NCBI GenBank assembly: GCA_902787145.1
Contig: CADAEZ010000003.1
Location: 1-60,520 of the forward strand
Direction: 5' to 3'
DNA length: 60,520 nt
From: an uncultured Ruminococcus sp.
Lineage (GTDB): Bacteria; Bacillota; Clostridia; Oscillospirales; Acutalibacteraceae
Shown in pieces: positions 17,341 to 24,891 of this stretch (positions are counted from its first letter, which is position 1; each line of letters opens with the position of its first letter). The notes under the pieces were generated by a model. The model did no database searches. It worked only from the letters and a program-made list of their open reading frames with translations, and was not told the origin of the DNA. The translations under genes were made by a program, and so were the position numbers.

Positions 17341-19239
17341 ATGATTACAAAATACAGATTGGGAACGCCGATTAATACCGAAGCCGTTGTCGGGGAGCTT
17401 ACCCCTCAACCTTTGGATACTTTTCCTCTAAAGCTTGATATCGGCGGGAAAACAGTTATCGAATTTGAACTGCAAGAATCCGACGCGGTCTACGGACTCG
17501 GTGAAGCGTCGCGCGGAATCAACAAGCGCGGCTGGATTTACGAGAGCTGGTGCTCGGACGAGACAAATCATACCGAGGATAAAAAATCACTCTACGGCGC
17601 CCACAATTTCATAGTGATCGGCGGACGGGAAAAGTTCGGATTCTTCGTCGACTTCCCCGGTAAAATCGAGTGGGACATAGGCTACACCCTCAGCGGTAAA
17701 GTTAAGATTACCGCCGAAGGAGCCGATCTGGATTTGTATTACATAAACGGTGAGTCAGAGCGCGATATAGTTAAGCAATTCAGAAAGCTGATCGGGAAGA
17801 GCTATATTCCGCCTTTCTGGGCGTTCGGATATCAGCAGAGCTGTTGGGGCTATGCGAAGCAGGAGGATTTCTTTGCCGTTCGCGACAATTATCGAAAAAA
17901 CAATCTCCCACTGGACTGTATCTATATGGACATAGACTATATGGACAGCTTCAAGGATTTTACGGTCAACAAAAAGCTTTTCCCTGATTTCAGAGCCTTT
18001 GTTGATGAAATGAAAGCCCACAACATCCGCCTTATCCCGATTATCGACGCCGGTGTCAAGAACCAAAAGGGTTATCCGGTATATGACGAAGGCCACGAAA
18101 AAGGCTATTTCTGCATCGATAAAGACGGCGGGGAATTCGAGTGCGGCGTTTGGCCGGGGATAGTGGGACTGCCCGACTTCCTGAATAAGGACGTTCGGGA
18201 ATGGTTTGGAAGTCAGTATAAAACTCTGACCGATATGGGTATTGACGGATTTTGGAACGATATGAACGAGCCCGCGCTGTTCTACTCAAAAACCGGCCTT
18301 GAAAAAGCTAACAAAAAGCTGGACGAAATCCGCTCAAAAGAAATCGACATCTGGGCGTTTTTCAGGATGAAGGATACCGTTCTGGGCGTTCAGAACAGTA
18401 TGGACGATTACTCTGCCTTTTACCATAATATAGACGGCAGAAAGGTCTGCCACAAGGATGTGCACAATATCTACGGAGCTTTTATGACTAAGGCTGCATC
18501 CGACTTTTTCGAGAAAGAGTTCGGAAAGGAGCAGAAGCTTATCTTTTCGCGCGCGTCGTATATCGGCGCTCACAGGGGCAGCGGAATCTGGTTCGGCGAT
18601 AACTTCTCGTGGTGGTCGCATATTCTGTTGAACCTCAAGATGCTGCCGTCGGTAAATATGTGCGGATTCCTGTACTGCGGAGCCGACCTCGGCGGATTCA
18701 ACAGTAATTGTACCGAGGACTTGCTGCTCAGGTGGCTGGCGCTCGGAGTATTCACTCCGCTTATGCGTAATCACCGGGCGCTCGGCACCCGTGCCCAGGA
18801 GGCATATCAGTTTGAGCATATCGATTGGTTCAGCGACGTGCTGGCCGTCAGATACAGGCTTATTCCGTATCTTTACGACACGTTCAGGCGTTGCTCGGAG
18901 GAGTACGAAATGATGTTTCGTCCCTTGGCCTTCGACTATCCCGGTGATGATATGGCGCGCGAGGTCGAAGACCAGCTGATGCTCGGCGAGGAGTGTATGA
19001 TAGCTCCTGTGTATGAACAAAACAAAAACAGAAGATATGTTTACCTGCCTGAGGATATGACGCTCGTAAAGCTCAGCGGTGAAAACACAGAGAAAGAATT
19101 CCTCAAAAAAGGACTTCATTATGTTGATGTCAAGCTCAACGAGGTGGCGCTTTTTATAAAGAAGGGAAAGCAAATACCGCTTGCGCCTCCGGCGCTCAGC
19201 ACCGCCGAGCTAAAAAAAGATGAACTGACTTATATATAA
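17341..19239 (+). CDS. Glycoside hydrolase family 31, intracellular alpha-glucosidase
   Basis: Releases glucose from the non-reducing end of maltodextrins or related alpha-glucosides. The 632-residue protein has no signal peptide, so it should work on imported sugars. Landmarks are VYGLGEASRGINKRG in the N-terminal beta domain, the barrel start PPFWAFGYQQSCWGY, nucleophile Asp307 in FWNDMNEP, acid/base Asp420 in WFGDNFSWW, and YCGADLGGF. The C-terminal beta region ends near KKGKQIPLAPP. The start lies two bases after the chorismate mutase stop, with GAGG inside the end of that gene. It is thus the last cistron of the aro operon, an odd pairing; see findings. Exact linkage preference (1,4 or 1,6) is not decidable here. 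Confidence 0.92.
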   Translation: MITKYRLGTPINTEAVVGELTPQPLDTFPLKLDIGGKTVIEFELQESDAVYGLGEASRGINKRGWIYESWCSDETNHTEDKKSLYGAHNFIVIGGREKFGFFVDFPGKIEWDIGYTLSGKVKITAEGADLDLYYINGESERDIVKQFRKLIGKSYIPPFWAFGYQQSCWGYAKQEDFFAVRDNYRKNNLPLDCIYMDIDYMDSFKDFTVNKKLFPDFRAFVDEMKAHNIRLIPIIDAGVKNQKGYPVYDEGHEKGYFCIDKDGGEFECGVWPGIVGLPDFLNKDVREWFGSQYKTLTDMGIDGFWNDMNEPALFYSKTGLEKANKKLDEIRSKEIDIWAFFRMKDTVLGVQNSMDDYSAFYHNIDGRKVCHKDVHNIYGAFMTKAASDFFEKEFGKEQKLIFSRASYIGAHRGSGIWFGDNFSWWSHILLNLKMLPSVNMCGFLYCGADLGGFNSNCTEDLLLRWLALGVFTPLMRNHRALGTRAQEAYQFEHIDWFSDVLAVRYRLIPYLYDTFRRCSEEYEMMFRPLAFDYPGDDMAREVEDQLMLGEECMIAPVYEQNKNRRYVYLPEDMTLVKLSGENTEKEFLKKGLHYVDVKLNEVALFIKKGKQIPLAPPALSTAELKKDELTYI

Positions 19240-19298
19240 AAACATCAGTGTTTATGCGGGTTGCAACCGTTGGTTGCGCGGGCGTAAGCTGAAATGTA

Positions 19299-19328
19299 TA
19301 GACTTTTTCCTCGGTTGCGTAGTATAAT
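19299..19328 (+). promoter_or_regulatory. Probable promoter for the XRE regulator gene
   Basis: TAGACT (19299-19304), an 18-base spacer and TATAAT (19323-19328). Between the GH31 stop and this promoter is GGTTGCAACC (19259-19268), a 10-bp palindrome with a second GGTTGC nearby; it has no T run, so it is not a clear terminator. Confidence 0.5.
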
Positions 19329-19369
19329 TATGTCACAAAAAGATACAGGCGACAACAGGAGGTAGAATT

Positions 19370-20179
19370 ATGAATATCGAAATTGCTAACAGATTATTAC
19401 AGTACAGAAAAGCAAGCGGCCTCTCCCAGGAGGAGCTTGCCGAAAAAATCGGAGTAAGCCGTCAGGCGGTTTCGAAATGGGAGCGTTCCGAGGCTTCGCC
19501 CGATACCGACAATCTTATTCTTCTTGCCGAGGTCTACGGCGTAACCCTCGACGAATTATTAAGAGGAAAAAGCGAGGATTCCAAAGCTAAGGAGGATACA
19601 GCGGACGACTTTACTCCCGACGAGAATACAACATATTCCGAGAAAAAACACGTTTCGTTCAAAAACGGTATTCACGTGCGCAACGAAAAGGATACCGTAG
19701 ACATCAGCTTTAAAGAGGGAATAAACGTAAAATCCGACGACGGTACGCGAGTGCATGTCGGCACTGACGGAATCCACGTCCACGACGGCGAAAAGGTCAG
19801 AGCCTATACCAACGAGAACGGCCATATTATGGTCGACGACAGCATCGAGCATAACGAGAATTCCAAAGAAAAAGCGCTTAAAAGGTTCCCTGCATGGGCG
19901 GTTTCGCTGGGTATATTCTTTGCGTGGGGGTTTTCGGGTGTATTCTTCGGCTGGACTTTGGCGTGGATAAGCTTTCTTTTGATTCCGCTTTACTATTCGT
20001 TGGTCGACGCGGTTTTCAAGCGCAATCCCTCGCACTTTGCCTATCCGGTGCTGTGCGTGATATTCCAGATGATTACGGGCTTCGTGTTCGGCGGATGGCA
20101 CTGGGGCTGGATAGCGTATCTTACTATTCCGATCTACTACGGAATAACCGCCGTATTTAAAAAACCAAAGAATAAATAA
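19370..20179 (+). CDS. XRE-family helix-turn-helix regulator with a membrane-anchored C-terminus
   Basis: The N-terminal 60 residues are a standard HTH_3 DNA-binding domain (LLQYRKASGLSQEELAEKIGVSRQAVSKWERSEASP). About 70-150 holds three imperfect beta-like repeats: VSFKNGIHVRNEKD, ISFKEGINVKSDD and VHVGTDGIHVHDGEK. After an acidic linker the C-terminal 100 residues contain three or four aromatic, glycine-rich membrane spans (WAVSLGIFFAWGFSGVFFGW, WISFLLIPLYYSL, FGGWHWGWIAYLTIPIYYG). It thus looks like a one-component regulator that can bind DNA from the membrane. The C-terminal half resembles the 2TM-type domains found behind HTH_3 in many Clostridia. Ligand and targets are unknown. GGAGG precedes the ATG. 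A terminator follows at once. Confidence 0.85.
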   Translation: MNIEIANRLLQYRKASGLSQEELAEKIGVSRQAVSKWERSEASPDTDNLILLAEVYGVTLDELLRGKSEDSKAKEDTADDFTPDENTTYSEKKHVSFKNGIHVRNEKDTVDISFKEGINVKSDDGTRVHVGTDGIHVHDGEKVRAYTNENGHIMVDDSIEHNENSKEKALKRFPAWAVSLGIFFAWGFSGVFFGWTLAWISFLLIPLYYSLVDAVFKRNPSHFAYPVLCVIFQMITGFVFGGWHWGWIAYLTIPIYYGITAVFKKPKNK

Positions 20180-20185
20180 TAGTTA

Positions 20186-20208
20186 AAGCGTGCCGCCGGC
20201 ACGCTTTT
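20186..20208 (+). terminator. Terminator after the XRE regulator gene
   Basis: AAAGCGTGCC pairs with GGCACGCTTT around a central CGCC, followed by TTTT. The same stem sequence occurs again at 20361-20382 facing the opposite gene. Confidence 0.8.
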
Positions 20209-20218
20209 CGCTTCTCAT

Positions 20219-20362
20219 CGCACGTTTCTGCGAAGCAGAAAACTGTGCGGAGAATACAAATCTTTTTTGCTCTATAGGCGAAAGTAAATATGAACGACAG
20301 ATTTAGGAATCATTCTTTGGATTTTATTTAAGTTTTGAGTGATTACCTATAGAGCCAAAAAA
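20219..20362. repeat. Nested inverted-repeat region between converging genes
   Basis: The 200 bases between the converging genes have no coding signal but much symmetry. A hairpin sits at 20219-20248 (TTTCTGC/GCAGAAA around GAA, inside GCAC/GTGC). TTTTTTGCTCTATAGG (20263-20278) is the inverse, with one base missing, of CCTATAGAGCCAAAAAA (20346-20362). The outer ends are the two copies of the GCGTGCC/GGCACGC terminator stem. A MITE-like insertion or a structured transcript are both possible. Confidence 0.5.
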
Positions 20363-20383
20363 GCGTGCCGCCGGCACGCTTTA
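20357..20383 (-). terminator. Terminator after the 193-residue membrane protein gene
   Basis: On the minus strand the stem AAAGCGTGCC/GGCACGCTTT is followed by a T run (plus-strand A run at 20357-20362). The stem is identical in sequence to the terminator of the facing gene. Confidence 0.75.
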
Positions 20384-20962
20384 CTTATTTGTATGGGTTC
20401 TAATGTAATTTAGCACGAAATCAAAATCCTCTTTTGAGGCGTATACCTGGTTTTTGTTAAACGGCGAGTTTACTTTTATAATATTCCTTCGAGGATAAGC
20501 CTTTACGCTTTTCACCTTGCTGAAATCGGAGTACATCTCTGTCCGTGTCGAGTTTATCCCGATTCCCGCGAATCCCGGCTTACCGGACGCGGCTCCGGCT
20601 ATAGCCGTTACAGCTCCGAGTTTACGGGCCTTTTTTGCCTGGGCAGGCGCCTGACTGTGCAAGACGCCCTTGTCGTCCATTGTAAAGTCGACTATGTATT
20701 TTCCGCCCATTATCGCGGCGTATACAAGGTAGCCGAGTATGGTGATTCCGGTTATCACGGCGAAGATTATAAGGAATATCCTGCCATTTTGTAATAAGCT
20801 TTCCGTGCCGTTCTCCCTGAGGTCTATAACGGTGACAAACAGGAATATTACCGCAAAGCTGCAGATAAGTATCTTCCACACAAGCAGAAATATTGTCGGG
20901 TTCTTAAACAGGCTCATCTCGTACCGCCAGGTGTATTGGCCTTTTTTGTTTTGATTAATCAT
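20381..20962 (-). CDS. Conserved-looking membrane protein of unknown function
   Basis: The 193 residues contain two clear membrane spans near the N-terminus (FLLVWKILICSFAVIFLFV at about 25-43 and IFLIIFAVITGITILGYLVY at about 63-82). A soluble C-terminal domain follows (VDFTMDDKGVLHSQ ... EMYSDFSKVKSVKAYPRRNIIKVNS ... DFDFVLNYIRTH). That last stretch has the alternating pattern of a PH-like or bPH_2-type small beta domain, as in other bacterial 'two spans plus beta domain' proteins; this is an inference. The gene is monocistronic, with AAAGGAATG before the start. I do not recognise a specific function. Confidence 0.75.
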   Translation of the reverse strand: MINQNKKGQYTWRYEMSLFKNPTIFLLVWKILICSFAVIFLFVTVIDLRENGTESLLQNGRIFLIIFAVITGITILGYLVYAAIMGGKYIVDFTMDDKGVLHSQAPAQAKKARKLGAVTAIAGAASGKPGFAGIGINSTRTEMYSDFSKVKSVKAYPRRNIIKVNSPFNKNQVYASKEDFDFVLNYIRTHTNK

Positions 20963-21072
20963 TCTGTCATTCCTTTTGATATTATATCTTGATTATAACA
21001 CAGCAGCTGCGCGATTCATATTGTTATTTGTGATAAAATAACACGGCGTGTATTGTGTACTTTGACTAAGTG

Positions 21073-21101
21073 AAAAAAACAGGACGGCGTTTGCCGTCCT
21101 G
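21073..21101 (-). terminator. Terminator after the phosphohexomutase gene
   Basis: On the minus strand CAGGACGGC, an AAAC loop and GCCGTCCTG are followed by seven T. Confidence 0.85.
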
Positions 21102-21105
21102 AAAG

Positions 21106-22602
21106 TTATAGCTGTAATCCCTTTGTGGTTTTTAAGAACTCGAAGAGCTTGTTCCTGATTATTTCGACTCCGCCGACGGAGTCGCTCTCGATATTAAGCG
21201 GCATAATCGGGTCGTGAACCGACAGCCTTAGCAGGAACCAGCCGTTGCCGTCGTTTTCGCCGAAGGATACGCGTACACCTTCGCGGTTATCATCGGCCAA
21301 AATCCAGCCCTCGGCCTTTTCGGCATAGGAAGTAAGCTCGGCTATTATCCTCTCGCCGCAGGCTCTAAAGTCGTCCTCTGTAATCGCGAATCGGATTTCG
21401 GTTTCTTCTACAGGCTCCTTCAAGCTCGCTGTGATAGATTCGATATCCCTGCCGTCCTTCTTAAGCTGTGCCATTTTTATGATAATCTTGGTGCAGAGAT
21501 AAGCTCCGTCATCCAGGAAGTAGTTCTCCCTCATAGCGGCGTGGCCTGAGGTCTCGATAGCCAAGGGGCAGTTGATGCCTTTTGCGTTGAGTTCGAGCCC
21601 CTTGTCGATAACGTTTTTATATCCTCTGCGGTAGCGGTAGTGCTTTCCGCCGAGGTCGTTTTCTATAAATTCCTTCAATCCGCTTGAGGTGATAGAGTCG
21701 GTGACGATTGTGCCGCCGTCGTTGCCCTCCAGCGCGATTGCCGCCGCCAACGCCACAAGGCGGTTGCGGTTGATTTCGTTTCCGCTTTTGTCCACAGCGC
21801 CGCCGCGGTCGACGTCGGTGTCAAAGATTACTCCCATATCGGCTCCGCTCTCGATAACTGCCTCGCGGATTGACGCCATAGCCTCTTTGTTTTCGGGATT
21901 CGGAACGTGATTGGGGAACATTCCGTCAGGGTCAAGATAACGGCTGCCCGTTGTATCGGCGCCTAAATCCGTTAGAACATCAGCGTAAAAGCCTCCTACG
22001 CCGTTACCTGCGTCAACCGCGATTTTGAATCCGTCGAGGGGTTTGTCGTAGTTTTCGGCGTTGACTCCCTTTTTGATGATATCCTTGAGGTGTTCTTTGT
22101 ACTGCGACATATAGTCCACTTCGGTGATGACACCTTCGTGTCTGTCGGGAGTATCTCCGTTTTGCGCGTGGGTGAGTATATCCTCTATGTCACAACCCTC
22201 AAGTCCGCCCCCGCGTGTAAAGAACTTCAGTCCGTTACGGTTAAATGGGTGGTGACTCGCCGTAATCTGCACAGCGCCGTCACAGCCGAGGTCTACCGTT
22301 GTCATAAACATTGACGGCGTAGACGCCAGCGAGCAGTTTAGAACCCTGACCCCCGCGGACTTCATAGTATCGCATACCACAGACGCGATTCTCGGTCCGC
22401 TGACGCGGCTGTCACGGCCTACGGATACGGTTAGCTCGTTTGCCGGCTTTCCAACCTTGTCGCTTAGCCATAGCACAAAGCCGTTCGCCATAGATGCTAC
22501 GACCTCGTTCGTCAGGTTAACGCTCTGACCCTCGACGCCCTCAAGCGCCACACCGCGGATATCGGTACCGCTTTTAAAGTTTTTGTAGAATGAATTCAGC
22601 AT
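21106..22602 (-). CDS. Alpha-D-phosphohexomutase (phosphoglucomutase/phosphomannomutase)
   Basis: Interconverts hexose 1- and 6-phosphates through a phosphoserine, linking starch-derived glucose 1-phosphate to glycolysis or sugar nucleotide synthesis. The 498-residue protein shows the four domains: VSVGRDSRVSG near residue 60, the active-site serine in TASHHPFNRNGLKFF, the metal loop FDTDVDRGG, the sugar-binding loop AIETSGHAAM, and a C-terminal phosphate-binding DNREGVRVSF. The serine loop reads TASHHP, not the common TASHNP. The start has GGAGG nine bases upstream. The gene is monocistronic. Whether glucose or mannose phosphate is preferred is not decidable. Confidence 0.9.
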   Translation of the reverse strand: MLNSFYKNFKSGTDIRGVALEGVEGQSVNLTNEVVASMANGFVLWLSDKVGKPANELTVSVGRDSRVSGPRIASVVCDTMKSAGVRVLNCSLASTPSMFMTTVDLGCDGAVQITASHHPFNRNGLKFFTRGGGLEGCDIEDILTHAQNGDTPDRHEGVITEVDYMSQYKEHLKDIIKKGVNAENYDKPLDGFKIAVDAGNGVGGFYADVLTDLGADTTGSRYLDPDGMFPNHVPNPENKEAMASIREAVIESGADMGVIFDTDVDRGGAVDKSGNEINRNRLVALAAAIALEGNDGGTIVTDSITSSGLKEFIENDLGGKHYRYRRGYKNVIDKGLELNAKGINCPLAIETSGHAAMRENYFLDDGAYLCTKIIIKMAQLKKDGRDIESITASLKEPVEETEIRFAITEDDFRACGERIIAELTSYAEKAEGWILADDNREGVRVSFGENDGNGWFLLRLSVHDPIMPLNIESDSVGGVEIIRNKLFEFLKTTKGLQL

Positions 22603-22868
22603 AGTATTTCCTCCGAAAACATAGATATATACTGATTATACACCATTTTTCCGAATATCTCAATATATTAACTTTGTGAAAAATGTAAAAAGCTTGCTGA
22701 CAATGATTTGTTTTAGAGTATAAGTTGACGAACTTTAATGAACTAAATTGTCGAACTGTGTATATCACATTTATAGGTTTTGTGCAAATAGCACCAAAAC
22801 ACACGTCTTGTGTTGGTGAATTCTGCTATTCTTTCGTTGTTGTGCACAAAAGAAGAGCAAAATTATTG

Positions 22869-22896
22869 TTGACTTTCACGATAAACCGAGTATAAT
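22869..22896 (+). promoter_or_regulatory. Promoter for the 83-residue protein gene
   Basis: TTGACT (22869-22874), a 16-base spacer and a perfect TATAAT (22891-22896). The rest of the 413-base gap between the phosphohexomutase start and this gene is AT-rich. I see no further gene in it, only a weak AACACA/TGTGTT inverted repeat near 22797-22816. The transcript leader would be about 115 bases. Confidence 0.7.
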
Positions 22897-23015
22897 AAAT
22901 ATTGTCAGGTAAAGACAAGACCTGATACGGCACATATGGTTCACACAACATTAGCCGTAAAAAGTTTTGCCAAATGGTAAACGGCAACAGAAAATTGAAA
23001 AGGAGGGAACGTGTT

Positions 23016-23267
23016 ATGACTCCTATTCTCAACATGCATGACATCAATGTTTCTGAATTCCTGGCTGTGCTTGATACCTGCGAAGGCAACGTATATCTCG
23101 TTACCAGAGACGGAGACAGGCTCAATCTCCGCAGCAAGCTTTCTCAGCTTGTAGGACTCACACAGCTTATTGAGGGCGGCAAAATCGCCGAGGCCTCGAT
23201 TGTATGCGAGAACAGAAACGACGAGAGTAAGCTGTTCAGACTAAACCTGTTCGACGAGGTTTGCTGA
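23016..23267 (+). CDS. Small conserved-type protein of unknown function
   Basis: An 83-residue protein starting MTPILNMHDINVSEFL, with LDTCEGNVYLVTRDGDRLN, LRSKLSQLVGLTQLIEGGK and SKLFRLNLFDEV. The layout (beta strands, a helix, then strands) and even composition suggest a folded cytoplasmic domain. I recall similar short proteins in many Clostridia without a proven role. ATG at 23016 has AAAGGAGGG eleven bases upstream; an earlier in-frame GTG/ATG would add a basic tail and lacks such a site. It has its own promoter and terminator and thus is a single-gene unit. Confidence 0.75.
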   Translation: MTPILNMHDINVSEFLAVLDTCEGNVYLVTRDGDRLNLRSKLSQLVGLTQLIEGGKIAEASIVCENRNDESKLFRLNLFDEVC

Positions 23268-23327
23268 CGGCAAATTAATTCGACATCCACGTTTTCACGT
23301 TAATTTCAAAACTTCTAAATCCGGGAG

Positions 23328-23350
23328 GGGCTGCCTAGTAAGGCAGCCCT
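23328..23350 (+). terminator. Probable terminator after the 83-residue protein gene
   Basis: GGGCTGCCT and AGGCAGCCC form a 9-bp stem with loop AGTA, followed by only TT and then CTC. The T run is poor, so it may be leaky toward queT. Confidence 0.6.
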
Positions 23351-23382
23351 TCTCGGCGTTCAAAATAGTTTTAATAAATATG

Positions 23383-23411
23383 TTGAAATAATTGAAATAA
23401 TGTGTTATAAT
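23383..23411 (+). promoter_or_regulatory. Sigma-A promoter for queT
   Basis: TTGAAA (23383-23388), a 17-base spacer and TATAAT (23406-23411). Transcription should start near 23418, giving a leader of about 70 bases. Confidence 0.7.
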
Positions 23412-23420
23412 CACACTCAG

Positions 23421-23481
23421 CGTGTATAACTATACACGAAGTCCGTCGCAATATCCGGACTATAAATAAATACTACGGAGG
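23421..23481 (+). promoter_or_regulatory. Structured queT leader, candidate riboswitch
   Basis: Hairpin 1 is CGTGTATA/TATACACG (23421-23438). Hairpin 2 is AGTCCG (23440-23445) with CGGACT (23456-23461). The Shine-Dalgarno segment ACGGAGG (23475-23481) contains ACGGA, the exact inverse of TCCGT at 23442-23446 in the 5' arm of hairpin 2. Two mutually exclusive folds can thus hide or expose the ribosome-binding site. QueT genes are often under preQ1 riboswitches, but I cannot match the known class consensus by eye. Confidence 0.45.
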
Positions 23482-23489
23482 AACTTAAT

Positions 23490-24026
23490 ATGCAAAAAAG
23501 ATCGACTATGTACATTGTACAGGGAGCGGCGATTGCCGCCTTGTACGCGGTGTTGACCGTGGGACAGAACCTGCTCATCCCCGGCTCGGCGTCTATGGCG
23601 GTTCAGTTCAGGATCGCGGAGGTAATGACTATCCTCGCGTTCTACACTCCCGCCGCTATTCCGGGACTCACAATCGGCTGTGTTATCGCAAATATCAGCT
23701 CGGTTACCGCGGGGCTCGGATTTTATGATATGATTTTCGGCTCAATCGCTACGCTGCTCGCGGCGGTTACGATGAGGGCGCTCAGGGACGTAAGGCTTTT
23801 CAACATCCCGTTTATTGCTTTGCTGATGCCTGCCGTTTTTAACGGAATCATAATCGGATTTGAGATTGACTTCTTCTTTATCGGAAGTATGCGCTTTAAC
23901 TTTTACGACTTCCTGTTTCAGGGCGGATGCGTAGCTCTCGGAGAACTCGTTGTACTGTTTGTACTGGGTATACCGGCTACAATCCTGATGGAAAAACGAG
24001 GATTTAAAAAACAATTGGATATCTGA
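23490..24026 (+). CDS. queT: QueT-family ECF transporter substrate-binding subunit (queuosine precursor)
   Basis: The S-component of an energy-coupling factor transporter, predicted to bring in a queuosine precursor such as preQ1 for tRNA modification. The 178-residue protein has about five or six membrane spans and the QueT-type start (GAAIAALYAVLTVGQNLLIPGSASMAVQFR), with VQFRIAEVMTILAFYTPAAIPGLTIGCVIAN. The shared energising module (EcfA1, EcfA2, EcfT) is not encoded here, as is usual for group II ECF systems. GGAGGAACTTAATATG gives a good start. The structured leader fits metabolite control. Confidence 0.85.
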   Translation: MQKRSTMYIVQGAAIAALYAVLTVGQNLLIPGSASMAVQFRIAEVMTILAFYTPAAIPGLTIGCVIANISSVTAGLGFYDMIFGSIATLLAAVTMRALRDVRLFNIPFIALLMPAVFNGIIIGFEIDFFFIGSMRFNFYDFLFQGGCVALGELVVLFVLGIPATILMEKRGFKKQLDI

Positions 24027-24033
24027 TATTGCG

Positions 24034-24064
24034 AAAGAGGCTGTCGTGCGACAGCCTCTTGTTC
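24034..24064. terminator. Bidirectional terminator between queT and the deacetylase gene
   Basis: A perfect 12-bp stem AAGAGGCTGTCG/CGACAGCCTCTT with loop TG lies between the converging stops and is followed by TTGTTCTTT. Confidence 0.85.
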
Positions 24065-24068
24065 TTTA

Positions 24069-24851
24069 TCAATTCTGTTCTGCTTGAGTTTTCAGCTGCA
24101 TTTTTCCCTGCACGTCCGTAGTGTAGTCGCCTTTCGGTATCAGCTCTGAAATCGGTACTATCGAGTATCCCTTTTGCTTTATTGCGTCGATAAGCTTGGG
24201 GAGAGCCTCGGGAGTGTTTTTAGCTCCGTTGTGCAGCAGGATTATCGAGCCCGGCGAGAGCTTTTTAACACAGTTTTCTATGATTTGGTCACAGCTGGGG
24301 TCTTTCCAGTCCAGAGAGTCAATGTTCCACTGAACGCAGTACATATCCATTGCCTTCGTTGTATTTACAACCTCGTTGTTATAATCGCCGTAGGGCGGTC
24401 GGAACATAGTTGGCGTTTTGCCGGTGAGCTTCTTGATTTCGTTGTTGCAATCCTGAAGCTCGGATTGTATCTGCTGTGGCGACAGCTCGGTCATATGCGG
24501 ATGTGTTGAGCTGTGATTGCCTACGTCGTGCCCTTTTTTATCTATCTTTTTTACTGATTTCGGATATTTTTTCACCCAGTCGCCGACCAGGAAGAATGTA
24601 GTCTTTACATTTTTATCGTCAAGGATGTTTAGCAAGGTATCGGTCTGCTCGTTTCCCCATGCCGCGTCGAAAGAGATTGAGCAGACTTTTTTGTCTGCCG
24701 CGACAGAGTAAATCGGAATGACCCTTTCGAGTGACGCGGTCGCTACCGCAGTCGAAACAGTGGAAATGCCGATGAATAAAGCGGAAATACCCAGCAGTCC
24801 GCACATTGTTAACATCAGTATGCTGCGCTTTGTAAGAACTAAAAATCGCAT
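24069..24851 (-). CDS. Polysaccharide deacetylase, PdaB-type sporulation protein
   Basis: A membrane-anchored NodB-fold carbohydrate esterase 4 protein that would remove acetyl groups from peptidoglycan sugars, as PdaB does during spore cortex formation. Of its 260 residues, the first 35 hold an N-terminal anchor (ILMLTMCGLLGISALFIGIS). The NodB domain follows: ISFDAAWGNEQT (first catalytic Asp; motif 1), NHSSTHPHM (metal His pair; motif 2), RPPYGDYNN (motif 3), DSLDWKDP (motif 4) and ILLHNG (motif 5). It ends the recA-cysS series, 40 bases after cysS. A GGGGGT precedes the ATG. If it is the true PdaB orthologue, the host can sporulate or descends from spore formers. Confidence 0.85.
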   Translation of the reverse strand: MRFLVLTKRSILMLTMCGLLGISALFIGISTVSTAVATASLERVIPIYSVAADKKVCSISFDAAWGNEQTDTLLNILDDKNVKTTFFLVGDWVKKYPKSVKKIDKKGHDVGNHSSTHPHMTELSPQQIQSELQDCNNEIKKLTGKTPTMFRPPYGDYNNEVVNTTKAMDMYCVQWNIDSLDWKDPSCDQIIENCVKKLSPGSIILLHNGAKNTPEALPKLIDAIKQKGYSIVPISELIPKGDYTTDVQGKMQLKTQAEQN

Positions 24852-24857
24852 AATAAT

Positions 24858-24881
24858 ACCCCCATACTAATGTATGAGGGT
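24858..24881 (-). terminator. Weak hairpin between cysS and the deacetylase gene
   Basis: ACCCCCATAC and GTATGAGGGT pair with one mismatch around a TAAT loop. On the minus strand it is followed by ATTATTATG, not a real T run, and it overlaps the ribosome-binding region of the deacetylase gene. It may act as a partial terminator or control translation. Confidence 0.35.
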
Positions 24882-24891
24882 AATTTCTGTT

